DNA from: Bdellovibrionales bacterium
Lineage (GTDB): Bacteria > Bdellovibrionota > Bdellovibrionia > Bdellovibrionales > UBA840
Length of the DNA stretch: 14,841 nucleotides
Direction: 5' to 3'
Assembly: GCA_020434605.1 (NCBI GenBank)
Contig: JAGRAL010000018.1
Location: 1 to 14,841 of the forward strand
The notes below the pieces were generated by a model. That model made no database searches, was not told the DNA's origin, and was given only the letters and a program-made list of their open reading frames with translations. Shown here one piece after another: positions 1 through 7,356 of this stretch (position 1 is the stretch's first letter; each line of letters opens with the position of its first letter). The position numbers were made by a program, and so were the translations under genes.

Positions 1-5
1 CAATA

Positions 6-1061
6 ATGCTAAAAAAATTAATAGTTTCTGTTTTACTTTGTATATTAATATTATCTTCTTGGGTTGGCACTCAGGGCTTTTCTTTTTTAACACAAGCTCC
101 GAGTGAAACCTATAAAGAGCAAATTTTTGAGGTCAAGACAGGTACGTTTACTCAAAACGCAATACGCCTCCAGAGAGAGGGTTTGATAACAAACTCAAGA
201 TACTTTATTTGGTATGCAAAATTTAGAGGTGATACTACACGACTAAAAAAAGGCGAGTATAGACTTTCTGCAAATTTCACACCTAAGCAAATTCTGGAAG
301 AGCTAACATCGGGCAATGTAGTTAAGTATCCTCTAACAATCCCCGAGGGATACAACATCTATGATATCGCAGCTTTGGTGGAGGCCAAGAGTCTTGCCAC
401 AAGAGAGGACTTTCTTAAATTTGCAACAGATGCAAGTCTGGCTACAAAAATAATAGAAAGACCTGTTCCATCATTTGAGGGGTTTTTGTTTCCTGAAACT
501 TATAACTTTAGTAAATCTGAGGGAGCAAAAGGTATGGTCATAGCCATGGCCACGCAGTTTAAAAAAGTATACGATCAGATACTTAGAGATCCAAATCTAA
601 TGCAACTTCCATTTATAGAGCATGTGACAATGGCAAGCATGATTGAAAAAGAAACAGGTGATGGTGAAGAGAGAGAGTTGATCTCATCTGTATTCCATAA
701 TCGTCTAAGAAAACACATGCGACTTCAAAGTGATCCTACAATTTTGTACGGAATTATGATTGAAGACGGTGTTTGGAAACAAAACATCCAAAAGGCCGAT
801 ATTTTACGTAGTACAAAATACAATACGTATACTATTCCAGGCCTGCCCCCCGCACCTATTGCTAATCCTGGAGAAGAGGCTTTGAGGGCAGCACTAAACC
901 CAGCCGACACGCAGTATTTATATTTTGTAAGTAAAAACAATGGTACACATGTGTTTACAAAGACATATCAAGATCACAATAAAGCAGTGAGAGACTTTCA
1001 ATTGAACCGCAAGGCCAGAGAGGGTAAATCCTGGAGAAATAAAGAAAAAACTACTAAGTAA
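6..1061 (+). CDS. mltG: Endolytic murein transglycosylase MltG
   Basis: This 351-residue protein matches the MltG (YceG-like) family in length and motifs. MltG is an inner-membrane enzyme with its active domain in the periplasm; it cleaves nascent peptidoglycan glycan strands inside the chain and is thought to end their elongation. Residues 4-20 form one hydrophobic N-terminal anchor. The family motifs are visible in order: SFEGFLFPETY (156-166), MASMIEKETG (209-218) with E214 as the expected catalytic glutamate, LQSDPTILYG (240-249), and the YNTYTIPGLPPAPIANPG block (272-289), ending in YLYFVSKNNGTHVF. The ATG at position 6 gives a sensible anchor, but only five bases lie upstream, so its ribosome-binding site cannot be judged. 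It is convergent with the minus-strand cluster, 16 bp from the next stop codon. The identity is secure; the start is less so. Confidence 0.95.
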   Translation: MLKKLIVSVLLCILILSSWVGTQGFSFLTQAPSETYKEQIFEVKTGTFTQNAIRLQREGLITNSRYFIWYAKFRGDTTRLKKGEYRLSANFTPKQILEELTSGNVVKYPLTIPEGYNIYDIAALVEAKSLATREDFLKFATDASLATKIIERPVPSFEGFLFPETYNFSKSEGAKGMVIAMATQFKKVYDQILRDPNLMQLPFIEHVTMASMIEKETGDGEERELISSVFHNRLRKHMRLQSDPTILYGIMIEDGVWKQNIQKADILRSTKYNTYTIPGLPPAPIANPGEEALRAALNPADTQYLYFVSKNNGTHVFTKTYQDHNKAVRDFQLNRKAREGKSWRNKEKTTK

Positions 1062-1068
1062 TTAGAGT
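1045..1068 (-). terminator. Weak candidate terminator of the minus-strand cluster
   Basis: About 10 nt after the stop codon of the last minus-strand gene, the minus strand can form ACTCTAA / TTAC loop / TTAG-T-AGT, a 7-bp stem with one bulged T, followed directly by a run of T. It lies inside the 3' end of mltG. The stem is mostly A/T, so termination would be weak. Confidence 0.35.
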
Positions 1069-1077
1069 ATGTGGCTA

Positions 1078-1509
1078 TTAAAACGGAAAAGGTAAAAAGT
1101 TGTTAGACGCCGAATCGTACTTTAAAACATGAAGCCTGGCTTCTAAGTTTTGCGTAAAAGTAGGCGCTAATATTTCTAAAGACTGGTCATTGTCTACATC
1201 GTTTAAAAATAGATTTGTGTTGCGACCATTTACTAAGTAGTAACCATCCCAAGAATCTTGTAGAGAGAAGGTTTGAAAGTGTTCACCTGTAGTGGCATTG
1301 ATAAACTTAACGATAATGCCGCTTTGCTCTTTGATTTTGTAAATATCAACAATTAGATCGTCTTTAATTTGAACCGTGCGAATTACTGATAAAACTTTGG
1401 ATTGGTTTGGTAACAAAGCGCTTCTTATATTATCTCTAACTCTCTCGCTGAGGCCAATGCTCAAAGAGATTGTAAACAGAATTGCTGAAAATATATAGAG
1501 TGGTTTCAC
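1078..1509 (-). CDS. Hypothetical secreted protein with a D-x-D-x-D motif
   Basis: I do not recognise this 143-residue protein as a named family. Residues 1-20 are a hydrophobic, signal-peptide-like stretch (MKPLYIF... to SIGL) with no lipobox cysteine, so export or an N-terminal membrane anchor is likely. The rest is predicted to be beta-rich. It contains FLNDVDNDQSLEI (101-113), whose D104-x-D106-x-D108 pattern resembles the calcium loops of FG-GAP/VCBS beta-propeller repeats ('DvdnDg..El'); a single copy is too short for a propeller. The start codon is GTG, 18 nt after the pgeF stop and in the same frame as pgeF. There is no clear ribosome-binding site, so translation coupled to pgeF is plausible. 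It is the last gene of the minus-strand cluster. That it is a real gene is fairly sure; its function is unknown. Confidence 0.7.
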   Translation of the reverse strand: MKPLYIFSAILFTISLSIGLSERVRDNIRSALLPNQSKVLSVIRTVQIKDDLIVDIYKIKEQSGIIVKFINATTGEHFQTFSLQDSWDGYYLVNGRNTNLFLNDVDNDQSLEILAPTFTQNLEARLHVLKYDSASNNFLPFPF

Positions 1510-1527
1510 ACAATATATATCGGTAAG

Positions 1528-2190
1528 TTATCCTCTTCTATTTACGATAAAATGATACAGACGTTGGTCCTGCTCTTTTCCCTCTCGGTAAGAATAATGA
1601 TCTAGTGAAGAAAATGTATCTATATCTAAATAGTGGCAATTAGCTTCGGATAAGCCACAGGTTTTAAGTTGGTGTGAAACAATTGCTTTTAAGTCTAAGT
1701 AAGTCTTTCCCTGGTTTTCAATGTAGTATGTTTTTGGGGATACGTCTTTTAATAAGCGCAACTCACTTTCCTTAAACTCATAATTGAGCGTATGAATAAA
1801 TGGGCCTATCCAAACTTGAATCTTGGATTTATTCGAATACTTGTATGCCGTATCAAGACTCTTTTTTATAATCTCTTGCTGCAACCCTCTCCAGCCAGCA
1901 TGGATTCCTAAAATTGTATCTGTTGTTGGGCAGTAAAAAAACAAAGGCACACAATCGGCAGTCTTAATTGCTAAGCCTAAGTTTCTATCGAATGTAAAGT
2001 GAGCATCTGCACGCTGTTCTGCGCCAGTCTTAGCCGAAACACAAATGTCGCTATGGTACTGGTTAAGGGTGCAGAATTGAACCGATGGGTACTCTTGTTT
2101 TAAATGGTCTAATGTTCCTAGTTTTTTTCCAAAAAAAACAGTGAGTGAATCTTGCTGAAATATGTGACCCGATGCCGTTTCAGTAAACAT
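1528..2190 (-). CDS. pgeF: Peptidoglycan editing factor PgeF (YfiH/multicopper polyphenol oxidase-like family)
   Basis: This 220-residue protein has the layout of the DUF152/YfiH family. Visible motifs are LNQYHSDI (42-49), ADAHFT (61-66), GLAIKTADCVPLFFY (72-86) and GIHAGWRGL (95-103). H46, C80 and H97 correspond to the conserved His-Cys-His metal or active-site set. Family members have been described as purine nucleoside phosphorylase/adenosine deaminase-type enzymes. In E. coli, PgeF keeps non-canonical L-Ser out of the first peptide position of murein precursors. The ATG lies three nucleotides after the rluD stop (TAA ACT ATG), so the two are probably translationally coupled; rluD-pgeF adjacency is common in Proteobacteria. 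The C-terminus ends with SYREGKEQDQRLYHFIV, a variant of the usual SYRR...TGR ending. The family call is strong; the physiological substrate is not shown by sequence. Confidence 0.92.
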   Translation of the reverse strand: MFTETASGHIFQQDSLTVFFGKKLGTLDHLKQEYPSVQFCTLNQYHSDICVSAKTGAEQRADAHFTFDRNLGLAIKTADCVPLFFYCPTTDTILGIHAGWRGLQQEIIKKSLDTAYKYSNKSKIQVWIGPFIHTLNYEFKESELRLLKDVSPKTYYIENQGKTYLDLKAIVSHQLKTCGLSEANCHYLDIDTFSSLDHYSYREGKEQDQRLYHFIVNRRG

Positions 2191-2193
2191 AGT

Positions 2194-3174
2194 TTAAACG
2201 TAACTCAGAAAATCACAAAAAGTAAGAAGATCTTTAAGGCTATCCGGAGGTGGTGCTTTAAACAAAAGGTCTTCACCGGTTACGGGATGTGTAAAGCCTA
2301 GTTCGGCAGCGTGTAGAGCGAACCTTGATAAGTCAGATATTTTTTTTCTAAGTACTGTCGAACCGATAGTTTTAAGGCGTGACTGATTACAATAAAACCA
2401 ATCTGCGATAATCGGGTGGTGTAAATCGTTTAAATGTACACGTATTTGATGTGTACGACCTGTTTCTAACTTTAGTGAGACAAGACTTATGTCATTTTTG
2501 TAGGTTGCTAAGACCTTATAGTTTGTTATTGCTATTTTTCCTTGAGCTACGCGAGAGGAAAATTTTTTGCGCTCATTTGGAGCTCTACCTATAAAAGTTT
2601 CTATTCTACCTTCTGGGTTTTTAAAATTCCCAAAGCAAAGAGCCCAGTATTTACGATGTACTGTTTTAGCTGCAAATTGCTTTGCTAGATTTTGATGACT
2701 CACATCATCCTTGGCAACAACTAGAAGACCACTCGTGTCTTTATCAATACGGTGAACAATTCCTGGTCTGTCCTCGTTAAAGCCTACAGATAATTTTTTG
2801 CAGTGAAAAAGAAGAGCATTAACCAAAGTATCATTCTCATGCCCTGCTGCGGGGTGTACAACAAGGCCGCTAGGCTTGTTAATCACAATAATATGATCGT
2901 CTTCAAAGAAAATATCGAGAGGAATATTTTGTGCTTGTAGGGTAGAGGGTGTGTTTTGCGGAATTAAATATGTAATAAAATCTGTAGGACTAATTTTGTA
3001 AGAACTTTTTATCTTATTATTTTCATTAACACTTACAAGTCCCATTGAAATCAATTCTTGGGCTCTAGATCTTGAGGAAACATCATCAGTTTTTGAAAGC
3101 GCGACATCTAAACGCTGCCCTTCGTTTGTATGATCGATAAGTAAAATTTTTTTAGTATTAGGGCGTGTACTCAT
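2194..3174 (-). CDS. rluD: 23S rRNA pseudouridine synthase, RluD/RluA family
   Basis: RluD-type enzymes isomerise uridines (1911/1915/1917 in E. coli helix 69) in 23S rRNA. The 326 residues match the family: an N-terminal S4 RNA-binding domain (about 18-72), then the RluA catalytic domain. Motif I is IINKPSGLVVHPA-like (VINKPSGLVVHPAAG, 97-111). The catalytic block GIVHRIDKDTSGLLVVAK (138-155) carries the expected nucleophile D144. The TGRTHQIRVHL motif follows. RluD is favoured over RluA or RluC because of the S4 domain and the pgeF neighbour, but the exact target uridines cannot be read from sequence. The ATG at 3174 lies inside one arm of a long inverted repeat (see separate entry), so its initiation region can be sequestered in read-through transcripts. 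No strong Shine-Dalgarno is present; TAGG sits about 9 nt upstream. Confidence 0.92.
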   Translation of the reverse strand: MSTRPNTKKILLIDHTNEGQRLDVALSKTDDVSSRSRAQELISMGLVSVNENNKIKSSYKISPTDFITYLIPQNTPSTLQAQNIPLDIFFEDDHIIVINKPSGLVVHPAAGHENDTLVNALLFHCKKLSVGFNEDRPGIVHRIDKDTSGLLVVAKDDVSHQNLAKQFAAKTVHRKYWALCFGNFKNPEGRIETFIGRAPNERKKFSSRVAQGKIAITNYKVLATYKNDISLVSLKLETGRTHQIRVHLNDLHHPIIADWFYCNQSRLKTIGSTVLRKKISDLSRFALHAAELGFTHPVTGEDLLFKAPPPDSLKDLLTFCDFLSYV

Positions 3175-3319
3175 TTCATAAACCTACTGCAAAATCAAAT
3201 TAAACACAATTTCAGCATTACTCGTTGTCAAAATAGTTCTACTATTTTTCCTCCTCATGCTTTGAACTGGTGTTTAATTTGATTTCTCGTAAACGATTTC
3301 TGAAATGAGTACACGCCCT
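3160..3319. repeat. Two-part long inverted repeat bracketing the rluD promoter region
   Basis: The outer arms are perfect 19-mers: AGGGCGTGTACTCATTTCA at 3160-3178 and its reverse complement at 3301-3319. The inner arms are perfect 16-mers: AAATCAAATTAAACAC at 3192-3207 and its reverse complement at 3270-3285. Between outer and inner arms lie 13 and 15 unmatched bases, and the centre (3208-3269) holds a further small hairpin, AAAATAG-TTCTA-CTATTTT (3230-3248). The left outer arm contains the first five codons and the ATG of rluD; the right outer arm overlaps the stop codon of the upstream HTH gene. In RNA reading through from upstream, the outer stem would bury the rluD start. Confidence 0.9.
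3203..3231 (-). promoter_or_regulatory. Candidate rluD promoter inside the inverted repeat
   Basis: On the minus strand a perfect -35 hexamer TTGACA (3231-3226) is followed, 17 nt later, by TGTGTT (3208-3203), a poor -10 (3 of 6). Initiation near 3196 would leave about a 22-nt leader before the rluD ATG. It would exclude the distal repeat arm, so the start codon would be free. An alternative -10, TTTAAT, fits better but is 21 nt from the -35. Confidence 0.4.
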
Positions 3320-3983
3320 AGTCACGAACGTCTTTAAGAATTCTCATGTAAGAGTCAGTTACTTTTTGGGCATCTAGGCCTAAGGATTCGGCCATTTGCT
3401 TAACATAACCTCTAACAAACACAGTAGCCGGAAGCTTATTAAAATCATTGTTTTCGATAGCATTAAAATGATGGCGTCCAATCTTTAAATGTTCGCATAG
3501 TGTTTCGAGATTTATGTTTTTGTATATGCGTACCTTTTTTAAAAAAGTTCCATCAAACATTTGTTGTTGCTGCATCTCATGTTCAACCATTGGATCGATA
3601 GTATACTGACCGAACTTTGTAATCCCAATGCCTTGTCTAGCGAGTTCTTTTTTATCATCAGGAGTAAGGCTTGGCATTACAGCAGGCTTTGCTTGCTGGA
3701 CATCAGCGGTTGTAGCTTTATCGTGGATAACCGTGTAATTACCAGTTTGTAGCTTTAAATCATACTCTCTTCGCTTTGCATGGTGGCTAAGAGTTTGATA
3801 CGCCTCATCCAATAGATGGTTTAATTGTACGGCCTCGTCGCGACTAAAAATAGTGTAGATAGCAGGACTGTCTGGTGCATAAATGCCTTTTGCTCGCAAG
3901 TATGCTTGTTGCACTTCATCCGTGCTAGCACTAGTAGAGATCTCTAGTAATTCGTAATAAGTCTGCTCTTTAAAGTCTGACAC
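3318..3983 (-). CDS. J-domain-like plus RodZ-type helix-turn-helix protein
   Basis: This is a two-domain cytoplasmic protein of unknown role. Residues 7-76 resemble a J-domain (TYYELLEIS..., AYLRA, then EAYQTLSHHAKRREYD). The HPD tripeptide that activates DnaK is replaced by A36-P37-D38, so co-chaperone activity is doubtful. A linker (77-145) leads to a RodZ/YfgA-type HTH_25 domain (about 147-204; LKKVRIYKNINLETLCEHLK, IENNDFNKLPATVFVRGYV, LGLD). There is no transmembrane segment after the HTH, unlike RodZ. I place the start at GTG 3983 (221 residues): it begins just before the J-domain and lies 4 nt after the ParA-like stop. A longer reading from TTG 4034 would overlap that gene by 47 nt. 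Its coupling to the ATPase suggests they act together, perhaps in positioning or gene control; that is inference. Confidence 0.8.
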   Translation of the reverse strand: MSDFKEQTYYELLEISTSASTDEVQQAYLRAKGIYAPDSPAIYTIFSRDEAVQLNHLLDEAYQTLSHHAKRREYDLKLQTGNYTVIHDKATTADVQQAKPAVMPSLTPDDKKELARQGIGITKFGQYTIDPMVEHEMQQQQMFDGTFLKKVRIYKNINLETLCEHLKIGRHHFNAIENNDFNKLPATVFVRGYVKQMAESLGLDAQKVTDSYMRILKDVRD

Positions 3984-3987
3984 TAGA

Positions 3988-4950
3988 TTATAATACGGCG
4001 GTTTTCGCGGTAGAACCAACAAGATTTTTTGCAATTTTTGAAATTTGTTGGCTGACAGAAGATTGCGGATTTGCGATCATTACAGGTTGCGATTTTCTTA
4101 GCGACTGCCACACGGCATCATCATAGGAAATAGCTCCTAAATACTTACACCAAACTCCAAAAAACTTATTACAAACACTGGCAATTCCGTGACCAACTTG
4201 CTCATCATGGCTCATGCGAATTTGATTTAACACGACAGAAAGGTCTAATGACTGCAAATCATTCATGATTGCTCGACCTAAAACATGATTTCTTTGGTAA
4301 ATATCTTTCACTATTTGATTTGGAGACTTTTCTTGAAATTGATCTCTGTGAGCTAGGAGACGTGCTAACTCCTCTTGTGCGTTTTGCGCTAAAAAAACAT
4401 GCTGTAATTTTCTATAAAACAGTACTTTTAAAAACCTATAGGCATTTTCGATGCTAGTTGGTTCAGCAGATGCTACCAATATCGAGTTGTCGGCTGAAGT
4501 GAAAAAATCAACTGTTGCTGCTGCAGTACCGGCCCCTAAATCTAAAATTACGATATCTGAGTTTAGAGTTTTTATTCCAGCGATAAGTTTCTGTACATCA
4601 GCATCGGTAAGTTGGGTGATATTTAAAGAGTCAAAACATCCGCTAACAAGCTTAAGGTTGATATATCTAGTTGGCTCTTCAAGCTCTTGAAAGTGAACTA
4701 TTTTATCACTTAAGAAATCACTGATAGTCGTTCGTACTGATTGCAAACCCAAGCAAGTATGTTGGTTCGATGAACCAAGATCTAAATCAACAACAGTTAC
4801 CTTTTTAAATCTAGATAAGTAAATTGCAAGATTAGATGTAAAAAAACTTTTACCAATACCACCCTTGCCGCCGCCAACAGCAATAATAGTAGGGGTGTTT
4901 GTAGAGTTGTTGTTTATCATATTAGCTGTCGCCTCAATACTTTCAGACAT
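3988..4950 (-). CDS. MinD/ParA/FlhG-like P-loop ATPase
   Basis: This 320-residue protein belongs to the SIMIBI class of P-loop ATPases. It has a deviant Walker A motif GGGKGGIGKS (26-35) with signature lysine K29 and K34, an A' motif VVDLDLGSSN (53-62) and a Walker B-like IVILDLGAGT (133-142). ASAEPTSIENAYRFLK follows, as in FlhG/YlxH proteins. MinD-family ATPases switch between monomer and dimer on ATP binding to position divisome, flagella or cargo. No flagellar genes are nearby, so FlhG is not assigned. No clear C-terminal amphipathic membrane-targeting helix of the MinD type stands out. The ATG overlaps the tsaB stop (ATGTCTGA), with AAGGGGAAC upstream as ribosome-binding site. The gene is followed by the J/HTH protein, a pairing I believe recurs in delta-type lineages, which hints at a shared function. 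Confidence 0.88.
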   Translation of the reverse strand: MSESIEATANMINNNSTNTPTIIAVGGGKGGIGKSFFTSNLAIYLSRFKKVTVVDLDLGSSNQHTCLGLQSVRTTISDFLSDKIVHFQELEEPTRYINLKLVSGCFDSLNITQLTDADVQKLIAGIKTLNSDIVILDLGAGTAAATVDFFTSADNSILVASAEPTSIENAYRFLKVLFYRKLQHVFLAQNAQEELARLLAHRDQFQEKSPNQIVKDIYQRNHVLGRAIMNDLQSLDLSVVLNQIRMSHDEQVGHGIASVCNKFFGVWCKYLGAISYDDAVWQSLRKSQPVMIANPQSSVSQQISKIAKNLVGSTAKTAVL

Positions 4951-5644
4951 GGCGTTTTAGTTCCCCTTTTACTAATTTCTCTTCGGCAGCTGATAGACGA
5001 ATATAAAGGGGTTCTAACAACTTCCATTCTAAGGTCTTATTAAGTTTTAGGTGTACTAGACTTAGTCCAGAAAGCACAGTGGCTGAAGGGTGATCCAAGT
5101 ATTTAGAGTCACGAACGATAAATTTATCCAAAGTTTTTGATAAATTGGGTTTTAAAACTTCATAGCCATCGCCAACAACAATAGTTGGTGAAGTTATACT
5201 TTTTTCTAATTGTTCCAATGACATAAGCTGTGGAGTAGCGACCTCTTGGATACCATCACTATCGCGTTTGTAGACCGCTGCATAGACTTCCTGTCGTTGA
5301 GCATCTCTCATACTAACTATCTGAATTGGTTCCTTTATAGGTTCAGCGAGTAATCTAAGCGAGTCGACAGCAATTACAGGAATATTGTTTGCGTAAGCAA
5401 AGGCTTTTGCCGTACTTACACCGATTCTTACACCAGTAAAGCTGCCAGGACCTATGTCGCAGGCAACAACAGAGATGTCACTTGCTTTTTGTTTTATAGC
5501 GTCTAAACCCAGTTGAATGCGCGGCCCTAAAACTTCTGCATGAGATTTTTCTAAATGCCAAGAGTCCTCATGAAGAATTACTTTTCCATCATGCAAACAA
5601 ATGCTACCAAAAGAAGTAGATGTGCTAATGGATAAGAGTAACAT
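4943..5644 (-). CDS. tsaB: tRNA t6A37 threonylcarbamoyl transfer factor TsaB (YeaZ)
   Basis: TsaB is the inactive Kae1-like partner of TsaD. With TsaE it forms the complex that puts the threonylcarbamoyl group on A37 of ANN-decoding tRNAs. At 233 residues it has the usual length. It begins MLLLSISTSTSFGS, carries KSHAEVLGPRI (33-43) and the family hallmark GPGSFTGVRIGVSTAKAFA (65-83), and ends with LEPLYIRLSAAEEK, the typical C-terminal PLYLR motif. The ATG overlaps the last base of the rseP stop (TAATG), a sign of translational coupling, and the stop overlaps the next ATG by 8 nt. Nothing is missing compared with the family. Confidence 0.95.
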   Translation of the reverse strand: MLLLSISTSTSFGSICLHDGKVILHEDSWHLEKSHAEVLGPRIQLGLDAIKQKASDISVVACDIGPGSFTGVRIGVSTAKAFAYANNIPVIAVDSLRLLAEPIKEPIQIVSMRDAQRQEVYAAVYKRDSDGIQEVATPQLMSLEQLEKSITSPTIVVGDGYEVLKPNLSKTLDKFIVRDSKYLDHPSATVLSGLSLVHLKLNKTLEWKLLEPLYIRLSAAEEKLVKGELKRHV

Positions 5645-7314
5645 TAGGAACCTAAGACTCGCGATATATCGTTAAACATTGCAAAAACCATTAAAAATAA
5701 AAGTAAAAAGAAACCAATTTGCTGTGCAATGGCTACTTTCCTCATGCTGACAGGAGCTCCCTTAACTGCTTCGATAGTAAAAAGCACTAAGTGCCCACCA
5801 TCAAGAACAGGTATAGGTAATAAATTAATGATAAATAGGTTGATGGATATGATTGCCATGATTTTTAAAAACGGAACAAGTCCTATCTTAAATGACTCAC
5901 TAGCAATTTGCCCGATCATGATGGGCCCACCGATTGATTTTGCAGAGACTTTATTTTGAAATAGTCTAACAAATCCTACAACGGTTGAAACAACCCAAGT
6001 GTTTGTCTCTTCAATTCCAGTTAGTATTGACTCAGAAAAAGATCGCGCTGGAAATGCCTGTGTTGGTGGTGGAACCATCGTTAAAATAGGGCCCACGCCA
6101 ATCTTAAGCGACTCTTCTTTTTTTCCAGTCATAGGATTTTCTTGAGTAAGCATGGCTGGAGTTATTAAAATAGTTTCTTTTTTACCGTTACGCAGAATGC
6201 TTACATTTAGCGGACCAGTTTCTTTAGAATATGCAGAAATACTATTTGTTAGATCGTTCCAATATTTTAATGGCTTTGAATTAATTTCTATAAACTTATC
6301 GGCAACCTGTAGACCAGCTTTTTCTGCGGCAGAACCTGGGCTAATGATTCCCACGTATAGATCAGGGCGCTCAATGCCGACAGCATTTAAATTAGTAACT
6401 ACAGTTTCACTTGGAAGTATAAACTCAATTTCTTCAGGCGTTTTACTTTCAGCACTGGTTCTCTCTACCAATAGCTTTAAAGTTAGTGAGGTGTTTGCTG
6501 CTAAAATTTTTTCTATCTCATACCAGCGACTAACTTCTTTATCTTGAAATTTTACAATGCGATCACCCGTTCGTAGCCCGCTCTTAAATGCAGAGCTATT
6601 CAGATCGGCTACGCCAATGCTTGTACCAAAAGTAACAATATCAAGACCGTCTACTGTCCGCACAGTATCTTTAAACGAAAGAATATTAGGGTTTTTAATG
6701 GTTTTTAATTTTAAAGATACAGATTTTGTTTCTTCAGTAAGGTAGTTTTCGTAATTAATAGTAACTGTATCTGAAGCAGCGCTATTGATTTTTAGCTTAT
6801 ACTCATCCCAGTTAGCAATAGCATCACCATTTACCGATAGGATTTTGTCACCAGGCTGAATTCCAAATTCAGCAACTTCAGTGTAAGGCTGAACTTGCCC
6901 AACTACAGGAAGAGCCTTTAAATCACCGATTTCTGCTATGGCAGAGAACAGTACAAACGCAAACAACAAGTTCATAAGTGGTCCGGCTAGAACAATCGCT
7001 ATGCGCTGACCCACAGGTTTATGTAAAAATGAAACTTTTTTATTTTCTTCACTAATGTCGTCAGCGGGATTTTCACCATACATTTTTACGTAACCGCCAA
7101 ATGGAATTAGGCTAAGGCAGTAAACAGTGTCTCCGTGTTTATATTGGATTAGCTTTTTGCCAAAGCCCAAACTAAAAACTTCGACTTTAACCTTGTAGTA
7201 CTTGGCTACTAAAAAATGTCCAAGCTCATGGACAAAAATTAAAGCGCCAAGAAGGATAACGAGTGGAATTAAAAAACCGACAGATTGATGTAAAAAACTT
7301 TGTATCATTTCCAT
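5644..7314 (-). CDS. rseP: Site-2 membrane metalloprotease RseP with three PDZ-like units
   Basis: RseP cleaves transmembrane substrates such as anti-sigma factors and leftover signal peptides within the inner membrane. The zinc motif FVHELGHFLVAK (27-38; H29, E30, H33) sits in the first transmembrane helix. The second metal-binding segment NLLPIPVLDGGH (497-508; D505) is in a late helix, and a final helix spans about 533-547. The protein has 556 residues, about 100 more than the 450 of E. coli RseP. The extra length is accounted for by an added PDZ-like unit: GIQPGDKILSVNG (151-163), GLRTGDRIVKF (246-256) and GLQVADKFIEIN (334-345) each look like a PDZ core. Two ATGs six bases apart (7314, 7308) could start it; neither has a strong ribosome-binding site. 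The usual upstream neighbour dxr is absent. Confidence 0.95.
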   Translation of the reverse strand: MEMIQSFLHQSVGFLIPLVILLGALIFVHELGHFLVAKYYKVKVEVFSLGFGKKLIQYKHGDTVYCLSLIPFGGYVKMYGENPADDISEENKKVSFLHKPVGQRIAIVLAGPLMNLLFAFVLFSAIAEIGDLKALPVVGQVQPYTEVAEFGIQPGDKILSVNGDAIANWDEYKLKINSAASDTVTINYENYLTEETKSVSLKLKTIKNPNILSFKDTVRTVDGLDIVTFGTSIGVADLNSSAFKSGLRTGDRIVKFQDKEVSRWYEIEKILAANTSLTLKLLVERTSAESKTPEEIEFILPSETVVTNLNAVGIERPDLYVGIISPGSAAEKAGLQVADKFIEINSKPLKYWNDLTNSISAYSKETGPLNVSILRNGKKETILITPAMLTQENPMTGKKEESLKIGVGPILTMVPPPTQAFPARSFSESILTGIEETNTWVVSTVVGFVRLFQNKVSAKSIGGPIMIGQIASESFKIGLVPFLKIMAIISINLFIINLLPIPVLDGGHLVLFTIEAVKGAPVSMRKVAIAQQIGFFLLLFLMVFAMFNDISRVLGS

Positions 7315-7356
7315 ATTTAGATTTTAACAATCATTCGTAGTGATGGCTATGAAATA

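Noticed and set aside
3184..3258. 24-codon minus-strand frame (ATG AGG AGG AAA ...) inside the inverted repeat, with an orphan AGGAGG
   Set aside because: No ribosome-binding site precedes the ATG, and the AGGAGG is within its own codons with no start at the right distance. A leader peptide cannot be excluded, but nothing supports one.
3984..4034. Upstream TTG start for the J/HTH gene
   Set aside because: It would overlap the ATPase gene by 47 nt and add 17 residues (QKILLVLPRKPPYYNL region) that merely read the ATPase end in another frame. GTG 3983 fits the domain start.
6152..6547. 131-codon plus-strand frame opposite rseP, and similar antisense frames across the cluster
   Set aside because: They are complementary shadows of well-supported genes, with no ribosome-binding sites or family features of their own.
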